DNA of 7,312 bases, from NCBI GenBank assembly GCA_016844425.1, contig JAERML010000060.1, positions 1-7,312 of the forward strand, given 5' to 3'. Below the pieces are notes generated by a model, which was not told where the DNA came from, ran no database searches, and was given only the letters and a program-made list of their open reading frames with translations. Every line of letters begins with the position of its first letter. Position 1 is the stretch's first letter. Made by a program: the position numbers and the translations under genes. Source of the DNA: Bacteroidota bacterium. GTDB lineage: Bacteria > Bacteroidota > UBA10030 > UBA6906. Below are positions 1-5,939 of this stretch, in pieces.

Positions 1-386
1 CCCCAATGTATGTGCCAAACTCGGGCAGACAAATAACAGAGAATCTGCTACCCATAACTATCAAATTTGACGTGCAAACCCTTGTCAAGCGTAGAATGAG
101 CGGGAAACCCCCTCCTTCCCTGATCTGCCAAGAGTTGATTCTTGTTACAATTGCGAAAGTGGCGTGCAGATGTGAGAATCGTTGAAAAATCCAACAGCGG
201 AAAAACGGCAGAATAGCGGGGAGGAAGAGCCAGAACCACGGAGGGAATACAGAGACGCATCCCCTCGCTCGTGACAACCGTGTGCGATCTATTACTACTT
301 GAACACTACCATTTTGCGCGTCCGTACGAATTCCAGCGCCGTCAATTGGTGCCCGTCAGGTCGGCAACTAACACGGACTTGCAGAT
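1..386. other. Gene-free stretch at the left edge
   Basis: This is the stretch downstream of the flavin reductase gene. I see no convincing gene, tRNA or repeat. A 70-codon minus-strand frame (48-260) has a G-rich sequence only 2 bases from its ATG, no recognisable family and an unconvincing composition, so I do not call it. Near the edge, minus-strand bases 18-3 read TTGGCAC-N5-TTGG, close to the -24/-12 sigma-54 pattern (TGGCAC-N5-TTGC) and pointing leftwards out of the window; this is only a candidate. Weak short inverted repeats (for example GCAGA/TCTGC around 25-52) lack a T tract and were not called as terminators. Confidence 0.5.
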
Positions 387-866
387 TCAGCCACCATACT
401 CCCATGGTGAATCCGCGACAAGGAGCGGCAGAACTTCCTCCCGCACCTGAGCGTCGAGCACTTCAAGGAGAAGCACAGCGTGGTCGCCTCCTTCCTCCAT
501 GATGTGGCGGAGACGACATTCCACGTATGCGGGCAAGTGCGAGAGGATGGGAACAGCGGTTGCTCCGAGAACGTAGGGCTCACCATTGATCATGCCGTTC
601 CGCACGTCGGGAGATGTGAGGAACTTGCGGGCGATTTCCTGTTGATGAGCGCCAAGCATGTGGATGACGGCAGCGCGACCTTCCTTTACACATTCGAGCA
701 GGCTTCCGTCGCGTCGGATGGCAGCCATAATCATCGGTGGCTTGAATGACGCCTGTGAAAGCCAGGTGACTGTCGCTGCCCCAACCCGGTCGCCGGCGCG
801 GGCCGTTATGATGTACATTCCGTTCGAAATCATGCGGAGCGCCTTCTGCTTGACTTTGTTATCCAT
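387..866 (-). CDS. Flavin reductase-like domain flavoprotein
   Basis: A 159-residue protein of the flavin reductase-like family, which binds FMN in a split beta-barrel and either reduces flavin with NAD(P)H or carries electrons as a flavoredoxin-type dimer. The N-terminal part has the family pattern of a start region (residues 10-24), then TWLSQASFKPPM (34-45), where related proteins contact FMN. The middle carries GDHAVLLLEVLDA, equivalent to the conserved GDH segment, and the C terminus ends in DSPWEYGG, typical of this family. Length is normal. The ATG at 866 is chosen because the homologous part starts there. Upstream alternatives (ATG 899, TTG 923) lack a ribosome binding site and would overlap the candidate promoter. 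It is separated from the sigma operon by a terminator, so it is probably expressed alone. The exact substrate cannot be read from sequence. Confidence 0.92.
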   Translation of the reverse strand: MDNKVKQKALRMISNGMYIITARAGDRVGAATVTWLSQASFKPPMIMAAIRRDGSLLECVKEGRAAVIHMLGAHQQEIARKFLTSPDVRNGMINGEPYVLGATAVPILSHLPAYVECRLRHIMEEGGDHAVLLLEVLDAQVREEVLPLLVADSPWEYGG

Positions 867-894
867 GGCTGCCTTGTGTGGGGATACTGGGATG

Positions 895-923
895 AACATA
901 GCCAAAGGGAAATAGAGAATCAA
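895..923 (-). promoter_or_regulatory. Candidate sigma-70 promoter of the flavin reductase gene
   Basis: Minus-strand TTGATT (923-918), a 17-base spacer and TATGTT (900-895) match the -35/-10 consensus at 4 of 6 positions each with ideal spacing. It lies between the terminator of the upstream operon and the ATG at 866, giving a leader of roughly 20 bases. It uses the same -35 hexamer as the stronger promoter at 6381-6409. Match quality is modest. Confidence 0.35.
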
Positions 924-936
924 GGAAGCACACGAA

Positions 937-974
937 TGAAAAGCCCGCCCCGGAAGATGCTGTATGGAGCGGGC
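937..974 (-). terminator. Intrinsic terminator ending the sigma/anti-sigma/Spy-like operon
   Basis: On the minus strand GCCCGCTCC (974-966) pairs with GGGGCGGGC (951-943), a 9-bp GC-rich stem with one G-U pair and a 14-base loop, followed by TTTTC. It begins 24 bases after the TGA of the Spy-like gene. The T tract is short, so termination may be incomplete. On the plus strand no T tract follows, so it acts only leftwards. Confidence 0.75.
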
Positions 975-998
975 GGACAGAGTCCCTTAAAGTTTCCT

Positions 999-1475
999 TC
1001 ACTCGGGCTGTCGACGGCGCTTTTGAATCTCTCGCATGGCCTCGCGCAATTCCCGCTCGAAGTGCCTCTCGAACAGGAGAAACTTTCCTCGCTGCTTTGC
1101 GGAAAGGATGTCTTTCAGCCCCTCAAAGAACTTCTGATCCTCCTGTTGCATTCTTGCGTTAATCGCCGCCACGTCCGGAAAAACCTTCTCGAACTCCTGT
1201 TCGTCCGCATCGTTGCGGATAAGCTTCTCCACGCGATCCAGAAGATCCATCTTCTCCTTCATCAGGCCTCGCTTGGTGCTCTCGTGCTCGTTGAGTCGTG
1301 CAAAGAATCGGACAGACTGCTCTTCCTTCATGTCGAGCAGCTCGATGAGACGGACTTTCTTGAACTGTTCCAGTTTTTCAGACGGCCGCTGGTCGCCCAT
1401 GTGGAATGGCTGGGCAAGAAGAAAAGAGGTGAAACAGAAAAATAGGATCCCAACGAAAATGGTAGGTCGTCTCAT
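999..1475 (-). CDS. Spy/CpxP-like periplasmic protein (LTxxQ-type), third gene of the sigma operon
   Basis: A 158-residue secreted helical protein. Residues 1-21 form a signal peptide (MRRP, then a hydrophobic stretch ending LLAQ, probable cleavage near 21-22). The mature part is almost wholly charged alpha helix, with two segments that resemble the LTxxQ repeats of Spy/CpxP and CnrX-type proteins: LLDMKEEQSVRFF (46-58) and LSAKQRGKFLLFERHF (124-139). Members act as periplasmic chaperones or metal/stress sensors. The ATG at 1475 has GGAG (1485-1482) six bases upstream. It follows the anti-sigma gene after 14 bases, so it is co-transcribed and is either a target of the sigma factor or a regulator of the anti-sigma protein. 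H25-M26, H64 and H138 are possible metal ligands but this is not established. The family call rests on fold pattern and context rather than on strong identity. Confidence 0.8.
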   Translation of the reverse strand: MRRPTIFVGILFFCFTSFLLAQPFHMGDQRPSEKLEQFKKVRLIELLDMKEEQSVRFFARLNEHESTKRGLMKEKMDLLDRVEKLIRNDADEQEFEKVFPDVAAINARMQQEDQKFFEGLKDILSAKQRGKFLLFERHFERELREAMREIQKRRRQPE

Positions 1476-1489
1476 GAGATTCTCCGGGT

Positions 1490-2020
1490 TTAGTTCCGAT
1501 GTGAGCCAAGTGTTAAGAGCAGGTCGTTCACTTGCTGAGGCTCCATTGCTTCCAGCAGGGTCTGTGCATTTCCGGTGGTAATGAAGTACTCGGAGATCTG
1601 TGCGTCTGAAAGCTTGAACATCTCTCCGTGCAACTCCCCGGTCGTGATATTCTCTGTCAGATGTCCCGGCTCCAGAAGAAGCGAGTCAATCGTCTCTTCC
1701 GGCAACGAGAGGACTACGGACGTGAGTGTGTTTTGGTCGTTCGGCCCCCGGGGGACATAGTAATGGAGCCCGATGAAGAAAAAGAGAATCGCAACCACGC
1801 CCGGGATGGCGACACGTGCAGCCCAACTGATGGAGATCGCCTTGCCGCTTGATGCATCGTCAATTGCGCGGTTGGTCCGGATGATGCGGTTCGGCCAGTA
1901 CAGATCCGGCGGAGCCGGCTCCGGCCCAACACCGCGTCGGTCAAGAAGCGCCTTCAATTCCTCCACCGCTTTCAGCTCGTCGGCGTCCGGTTGGCGCGAT
2001 ACCTGTTGCTTACGCTTCAT
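1490..2020 (-). CDS. Putative membrane anti-sigma factor
   Basis: A 176-residue protein with one transmembrane helix (about 66-88, AARVAIPGVVAILFFFIG) separating a charged 65-residue N-terminal part from an 88-residue C-terminal part. The layout, a short cytoplasmic domain that could hold the sigma factor plus a periplasmic sensor domain, is that of ECF anti-sigma factors. The segment PPDLYWPNRIIRTNR (38-52), just before the membrane, is the kind of motif seen in such proteins. It contains no cysteine, so it is not of the zinc-binding (HxxxCxxC) class. Its ATG overlaps the sigma gene by 11 bases and has AGGAG (2035-2031) 10 bases upstream, inside the sigma gene, which suggests translational coupling and balanced amounts of the two proteins. 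The function is inferred mainly from position and topology; I recognise no specific family. Confidence 0.78.
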   Translation of the reverse strand: MKRKQQVSRQPDADELKAVEELKALLDRRGVGPEPAPPDLYWPNRIIRTNRAIDDASSGKAISISWAARVAIPGVVAILFFFIGLHYYVPRGPNDQNTLTSVVLSLPEETIDSLLLEPGHLTENITTGELHGEMFKLSDAQISEYFITTGNAQTLLEAMEPQQVNDLLLTLGSHRN

Positions 2021-2558
2021 TCTTCAAATACTCCTGTACTTTCTTAAGTGCATGAAAGTAGTTTGCTTTCAACCCTCCGACCGACGTTTTCATCACCTGA
2101 GAGATTTCTTCGTACGGCATCTCGTCGAAGTACCGCATCACAAATACCGCCCGTTGTTTTTCGGGCAACTCTTCGATCGCACGCTGCAGCAACGACTCAG
2201 TCTCTTTGAACTCCAGCTCTGTGGCTGGGGTCTCTTTCGCTGGAAAGATCCGGCTGAGGATTTCGCTCTGGCGCAGGTATCTCCTCACCTGCTGTTTCCT
2301 GACCGCGTTCAGAGACATGTTGACAGCAATCCGGTACAGCCACGTGAAGAAGCTCGAGTCTCCCCGGAAATCTCCTAGCGCAAGATATGCTTTTATGAAC
2401 GTCTCCTGAGCAACATCATCCGCCTCCTCATGACTCCCCACGATCCGGCGTGCAACCCAGTACACTCGCTGTTGGTATCGCCGCATCAGCTCCGTGTATG
2501 CCTGACGCTTTCCGTTCCGAACCTCATTGACGAGTTCGTGGTCCGAGAGTTGGTGCAT
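2010..2558 (-). CDS. ECF (sigma-70 family, RpoE-like) RNA polymerase sigma factor
   Basis: A 182-residue extracytoplasmic-function sigma factor that directs RNA polymerase to a small stress regulon. Region 2 spans about residues 24-90: the core-binding and -10 recognition segment contains EEADDVAQETFIKAY (44-58) and the FFTWLYRIAVN stretch (70-80). Region 4 spans about 123-177: LPEKQRAVFVMRYFDEMPYEEI (131-152) leads into the helix-turn-helix SQVMKTSVGGLKANYFHALKK, which reads the -35 element. Length is normal and region 1.1 and 3 are absent, as in all ECF factors. The ATG at 2558 lacks a clear Shine-Dalgarno sequence, the only gene here with a poor one apart from the flavin reductase. The downstream overlapping gene is a putative anti-sigma factor. 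An RpoE-like promoter lies 33 bases upstream, so the gene probably activates itself. Confidence 0.97.
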   Translation of the reverse strand: MHQLSDHELVNEVRNGKRQAYTELMRRYQQRVYWVARRIVGSHEEADDVAQETFIKAYLALGDFRGDSSFFTWLYRIAVNMSLNAVRKQQVRRYLRQSEILSRIFPAKETPATELEFKETESLLQRAIEELPEKQRAVFVMRYFDEMPYEEISQVMKTSVGGLKANYFHALKKVQEYLKNEA

Positions 2559-2590
2559 GCAACCGCAGTCAGTGAGAGTTCAACTGAATA

Positions 2591-2617
2591 TTTGACAGCC
2601 CCGCCAAAAAAAAGTTT
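2591..2617 (-). promoter_or_regulatory. Candidate ECF-type autoregulated promoter of the sigma operon
   Basis: Minus-strand AAACTT (2617-2612), a 15-base spacer that begins with a run of T, and GTCAAA (2596-2591) closely follow the RpoE-type pattern GGAACTT-N15-GTCNAA. The -10 element ends 32 bases before the sigma factor ATG, leaving a leader of about 25 bases. ECF sigma factors commonly transcribe their own operon, so position and sequence agree. The specificity of this particular sigma factor is not known, so the match to the E. coli consensus is suggestive only. Confidence 0.55.
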
Positions 2618-2620
2618 AAT
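2592..2620 (+). promoter_or_regulatory. Possible antisense sigma-70 promoter overlapping the ECF site
   Basis: Plus-strand TTGACA (2592-2597), a 17-base spacer and TTTAAT (2615-2620) match the sigma-70 consensus at 6 of 6 and 5 of 6 positions. It would fire rightwards into the 3' end of the HIT gene, antisense to it, where there is no plus-strand gene. It may be a by-product of the overlapping ECF-type site and an A/T-rich stretch, or a real antisense start. Confidence 0.25.
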
Positions 2621-2635
2621 CGTCCCGGGGGCATT

Positions 2636-3130
2636 CTAGAAGGCCTTCCGGAGCTTTTTCAACGTCGCTTTCATGTCTTCGGAAATCACTTTTGTCTCAG
2701 CCAGAATTGGCATGAAGTTCGTATCACCGTTCCAGCGTGGAACGATATGGAAGTGGACATGATCGTCCACTCCGGCACCGGCAGCCCTTCCCAGGTTCGC
2801 CCCGAAGTTGTATCCCTGCGGTTTCATCACCTTGTTGAGCGCAGTGATTGCCCGCTGTACCGTGGTCATGATTTCGGTGAGTTCATCGGGAGTCAACTCG
2901 CCAATCTCGGCCGTTTGGCGATATGGGACGACCATCAGATGGCCGCTGTTGTAGGGATAGAGGTTCATGATGACAAAGCAATGCTTCCCACGCCAGACGA
3001 TAAAATACTTGTCATCATCCTTTGCCCGAATGGCGGCGCTAAAAAGACTCTGGCCGTTCTTCTTTTTCTTCCGCGGCTGCTTGAACGTCTGGATATACTT
3101 TGACCGCCACGGCGACCACATCCGTTTCAT
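2636..3130 (-). CDS. HIT-family protein, AP4A phosphorylase-like (PWR type)
   Basis: A 164-residue histidine-triad protein that hydrolyses or transfers nucleoside monophosphates from substrates such as diadenosine tetraphosphate or AMP conjugates. The N terminus MKRMWSPWRSKYI carries the W(A/S)PWR signature of the subgroup that includes mycobacterial AP4A phosphorylase. The middle has MNLYPYNSGHLMVVPYR, then GYNFGANLGRAAGAG, and the active site HVHFHIVPRW (His 124, 126 and 128, the middle one being the usual nucleophile) followed by GDTNFMP. The ATG at 3130 is chosen over an upstream GTG at 3184 because homology starts there and GGGAG lies 5 bases ahead. Oddities: a lysine-rich stretch (PRKKKKNG, residues 19-26), and SLFS where many relatives have a zinc-binding CxxC. 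It sits 113 bases after the EF-G gene, behind a terminator, so it needs read-through or its own unseen promoter. Confidence 0.95.
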   Translation of the reverse strand: MKRMWSPWRSKYIQTFKQPRKKKKNGQSLFSAAIRAKDDDKYFIVWRGKHCFVIMNLYPYNSGHLMVVPYRQTAEIGELTPDELTEIMTTVQRAITALNKVMKPQGYNFGANLGRAAGAGVDDHVHFHIVPRWNGDTNFMPILAETKVISEDMKATLKKLRKAF

Positions 3131-3162
3131 GAAGACTCCCTGTTTGGTTCTCCGATGGAAAC

Positions 3163-3199
3163 AAAAAAGGTTGGGCCCTGACACTCAGACCCCAACCTT
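3163..3199 (-). terminator. Strong intrinsic terminator after the EF-G-like gene
   Basis: On the minus strand AAGGTTGGG (3199-3191) pairs perfectly with CCCAACCTT (3175-3167) around a 15-base loop. The stem runs into a T tract: TT of the stem plus four more, then GTTT. It begins 44 bases after the EF-G stop codon and ends 32 bases before the HIT start codon, so it should separate the two transcripts, fully or in part. Confidence 0.88.
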
Positions 3200-3243
3200 G
3201 AATTCAATGTTTCATTCCCGCATGAGCGCAGTGTGTCGGCAGC

Positions 3244-5358
3244 TCACGCCTCCTGTTCTTTGTGTTTATTTTTGTCGGAGGCCAGAATAACCTTGTCTGC
3301 CATTTCCTTCGGCATTTCCTCGTAATGCGACATGCTCGCTGTGAACATTCCGCGTCCACCTGTTTTCGAACGGAGGATGGTTGCATACTTGTGAAGTTCG
3401 GCGGCAGGAACCTGTGCACGAACTATCTGGTAGTGACCCGCCGCCTCCATGCCGAGAATCTTTCCGCGGCGGCCTGAAATATCTCCCATCACCTCGCCCA
3501 TCGTTTCCTCCGGTACCTTCACTTCAAGATTGTAAATCGGCTCCAGGAGAATCGGTCTGGCTTCCATGAAACCTTTGCGAAAAGCCTGGGAACCGGCGAT
3601 CTTGAATGCCATTTCCGAGGAATCCACATCGTGGTACGAACCATAGTGGAGCGCCACCCGGACGTCCACTACAGGATAGCCGGCGAGGACGCCTTCCTTC
3701 AACGTCTCTACAATTCCTTTCTCCACTGCGGGCACGAATTTACCCGGCACAACACCACCTACGATCTCATCCACAAACTCAAACCCCTGGCCACGCTTCA
3801 AGGGCTCGAGGCGAAGATGAACATGGCCGTACTGCCCATGACCACCCGACTGCTTTCTATGCTTATATTCGGCATCCTTCGCGACCGCCTTGATAGTTTC
3901 GCGGTACGGGACTTTCGGCTCTATCAAGTCCACTTCCACGTTGAACTTTTGCTTCAGACGTTTCACGATGATATTGAGATGCAACTCCCCTTGTCCACTG
4001 ATGATCGTTTGGTGTATCTCGGGATCCACTCGAAACACAAAGGTGGGATCTTCCTGATGGAGAGAGTGAAGACTCGTTGAGATCTTGTCTTCGTCACCCT
4101 TTGCCTTCGGGACGATGGCACAACTGTAGACGGGTGCCGGGAAAAGAATCGGGTTATACACAATCGGGAATGCCTTGCTACTGAGCGTGTTGTTGGTGTG
4201 AGTATCTTTCAGCTTCACCACTGCTCCAAGATCACCTGTCCAGAGCTTCGCAACGTCCTTCCTGTCCTTGCCGTTCATTGCATACAGTTGTGCAAGGCGC
4301 TCGGGTTTCCCATTCGATTCATTGATGAGGTCCATTCCAGGGTTCACCGAGCCCGAACACACGCGGAAATACGATAGCTCACCTACATGGGACTCGGAAA
4401 CCGTCTTGAAAACGAAGAGAGATGGTGGCCCATTGGGATCCTGCTTCACCGTGATGTCAGTCTTGGCATCACCATTGTGCGCACCCGGCGCGGTGCCATG
4501 GAGGTCCCCCATGTCAATCGGCGATGGACAGTAATCCGTGAGGAAGTCCATCACACTGCTGACACCGACATTGCCCGTGGCAGACGCACAGAACAGAGGA
4601 AACACCTTCCGATCACGGATACCTCCCCTCAATCCCTGTCGGAGTTCGTCTTCAGAAAGCCCTCCTTGCTCCAGGTATTTGTTCAGAAGGTTCTCATCCG
4701 TTTCAGCAACGAGTTCAAGCAGCTGCTGACGGAGCTCGTCGGCTTTGGCTTTCAACTCAGCGGGGATCTCCTGTTCGACGTACTTGCCGTTTCCACCGGG
4801 GGAGAATTTCAACACCTTCATCCGAATGACGTCCACAACACTGTCGAAACCCAGTCCTTGTCTGACGGGAAACTGTACCGGGACGACATCGTGACTGATC
4901 ATCTCATGTGCCTGGTGCAACACCTTCTCAAAATCCGAATTCTCATGGTCGAGTTTATTGACTACAAAGACGACTCCATTTCGTAACTCATTAGTGTACT
5001 TGCCGACGATCTCCGTTCCGACTTCGACTCCTTCGACAGCTTTAAGTAAAACGATAGCGGTATCCGAAACGCGCAGAGCTGCTTTAACTTCACCAGTGAA
5101 GTCTGTGTAACCGGGCGTATCGAGGATATTGATCTTGTGCGTCTTCCATTCACAAAAAAGAAGAGAGGTGTTAATGGAGATTTGTCGTTCGATTTCATCG
5201 GGGTGATAGTCAGAGAGGGTATTACCTTCTTCAACTCTGCCGAGGCGGGTGGTGGAACCGGCGGAAAAGAGCATCGCTTCGGCCAGCGATGTCTTACCCG
5301 CACCTCCGTGGCCAATGAAACTCACGTTGCGCAGGTGGTCTGATGTGTACTCCTTCAT
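3244..5358 (-). CDS. fusA: Elongation factor G-like GTPase (EF-G2 type)
   Basis: A 704-residue five-domain translational GTPase. G1 is GHGGAGKT (16-23), G4 NKLD (134-137), G5 CASA (257-260); domain III holds GQGELHL (455-461), domain IV SGGHGQYGH (504-512), and domain V starts near 602. Canonical EF-G moves tRNA and mRNA through the ribosome and helps recycle it. This copy belongs to the EF-G-like/EF-G2 branch: P-loop GHGGAGKT instead of GHIDAGKT, switch I RQISI (58-62) instead of RGITI, and switch II DTPGY (80-84) with Tyr in place of the catalytic His. Such paralogues are known to bind GTP but may have weak ribosome-stimulated hydrolysis. A main fusA is probably elsewhere in the genome, though it is not visible here. 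The ATG at 5358 fits where homology starts; GGAGG (5376-5372) is 13 bases upstream, rather far. An in-frame GTG at 5388 has no ribosome binding site. Confidence 0.96.
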   Translation of the reverse strand: MKEYTSDHLRNVSFIGHGGAGKTSLAEAMLFSAGSTTRLGRVEEGNTLSDYHPDEIERQISINTSLLFCEWKTHKINILDTPGYTDFTGEVKAALRVSDTAIVLLKAVEGVEVGTEIVGKYTNELRNGVVFVVNKLDHENSDFEKVLHQAHEMISHDVVPVQFPVRQGLGFDSVVDVIRMKVLKFSPGGNGKYVEQEIPAELKAKADELRQQLLELVAETDENLLNKYLEQGGLSEDELRQGLRGGIRDRKVFPLFCASATGNVGVSSVMDFLTDYCPSPIDMGDLHGTAPGAHNGDAKTDITVKQDPNGPPSLFVFKTVSESHVGELSYFRVCSGSVNPGMDLINESNGKPERLAQLYAMNGKDRKDVAKLWTGDLGAVVKLKDTHTNNTLSSKAFPIVYNPILFPAPVYSCAIVPKAKGDEDKISTSLHSLHQEDPTFVFRVDPEIHQTIISGQGELHLNIIVKRLKQKFNVEVDLIEPKVPYRETIKAVAKDAEYKHRKQSGGHGQYGHVHLRLEPLKRGQGFEFVDEIVGGVVPGKFVPAVEKGIVETLKEGVLAGYPVVDVRVALHYGSYHDVDSSEMAFKIAGSQAFRKGFMEARPILLEPIYNLEVKVPEETMGEVMGDISGRRGKILGMEAAGHYQIVRAQVPAAELHKYATILRSKTGGRGMFTASMSHYEEMPKEMADKVILASDKNKHKEQEA

Positions 5359-5450
5359 AAGGGTGTCGCTGCCTCCAATTGGTGACACGCCACGCGGGTA
5401 CCAATTCTGTGCGGCGTGTTGAATGAACTTGGATCTGAATAGAACGTTGT

Positions 5451-5506
5451 AGCGGTGATTGAAGACGGGCTAGACTACGTGCAGGTGATGATGTGTCTTC
5501 AACGCT
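5451..5506. repeat. Inverted repeat in the leader between the DUF948 and EF-G-like genes
   Basis: TTGAAGAC (5459-5466) and GTCTTCAA (5495-5502) form a perfect 8-bp stem around 28 bases, extended by AGCG (5451-5454) and CGCT (5503-5506) across a 4-base bulge. It begins 17 bases after the DUF948 stop codon and lies about 93 bases before the EF-G start codon. No T tract follows on either strand, so it is not a typical terminator. It could be a leader structure, an RNA processing site or an operator. I found no convincing promoter for the EF-G gene in this 164-base gap. Confidence 0.45.
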
Positions 5507-5522
5507 TAATTGAACGATTCCC

Positions 5523-5909
5523 TCACACGCGAACGCGGTCGACAAACGTGCGAACACCTTTGAACAACGCTGCAACAAACGCGATCGTATCAAGGATCGG
5601 CCCCTCGATCCGTTCCTGCACTTTTTGCTCCAGAGCAACAATGTCGTCTGCTATTTCTTTCACGGACCCGATGGACTCGCGAACGATCATTACCTGGTCA
5701 TCAATATTGTCCGCTATGCTCTTCACTCTGGAGGTGATGTACTCCATGTTGTCAAGAACTGGCAGCGCACGCGCTGACATTTCCTTGAAGTCCTTTTCAA
5801 TCCCCGTGAGGATCTCCCGCACTCGCAAGAGAAAAAGAATCATGTAGACGCACAGGGCTGACAGACATACGAGAGCAACGATCAGGGCAATGACGAGGAC
5901 GGGTTCCAA
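5523..5909 (-). CDS. DUF948 (YtxG-like) membrane-anchored protein
   Basis: A 128-residue protein with an N-terminal transmembrane helix (about 3-28, VLVIALIVALVCLSALCVYM) and a long amphipathic helical part (30-103), probably a coiled coil facing the cytoplasm or lying along the membrane. A second hydrophobic stretch (105-123, ILDTIAFVAALFKG) could be a membrane-associated helix. This is the build of the DUF948 family, whose biochemical role is unknown and which in Bacillus sits beside YtxH. The start is a TTG at 5909, supported by AAAGGAG (5922-5916) exactly six bases upstream; the next ATG would remove most of the membrane helix. It follows ytxH after 30 bases, so the two form an operon, and the neighbour relation itself supports the assignment. 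Confidence 0.87.
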   Translation of the reverse strand: MEPVLVIALIVALVCLSALCVYMILFLLRVREILTGIEKDFKEMSARALPVLDNMEYITSRVKSIADNIDDQVMIVRESIGSVKEIADDIVALEQKVQERIEGPILDTIAFVAALFKGVRTFVDRVRV

Positions 5910-5939
5910 GGGAAGCTCCTTTGTGAAGTGAACAGATCG

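Noticed and set aside
48..260. 70-codon minus-strand reading frame in the left gene-free stretch
   Set aside because: No recognisable family, proline- and serine-rich mixed composition, and the G-rich sequence is only 2 bases from the ATG, too close for a working ribosome binding site. A degenerate or real small gene cannot be excluded.
876..1445. Long plus-strand frame opposite the Spy-like gene
   Set aside because: It is the antisense shadow of the minus-strand gene: leucine-rich composition from reversed Lys/Glu codons, no ribosome binding site, and it crosses the terminator.
3211..3249. Possible 11-codon frame starting at the GTG that overlaps the EF-G stop, after AGGAGG
   Set aside because: The AGGAGG is part of the EF-G coding sequence and only one base from the GTG; the frame is tiny and matches nothing I know.
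335..5390. Shared CAATTGGTG at about 343 and 5377
   Set aside because: Nine bases built around a short palindrome with no further similarity in the flanks; easily due to chance.
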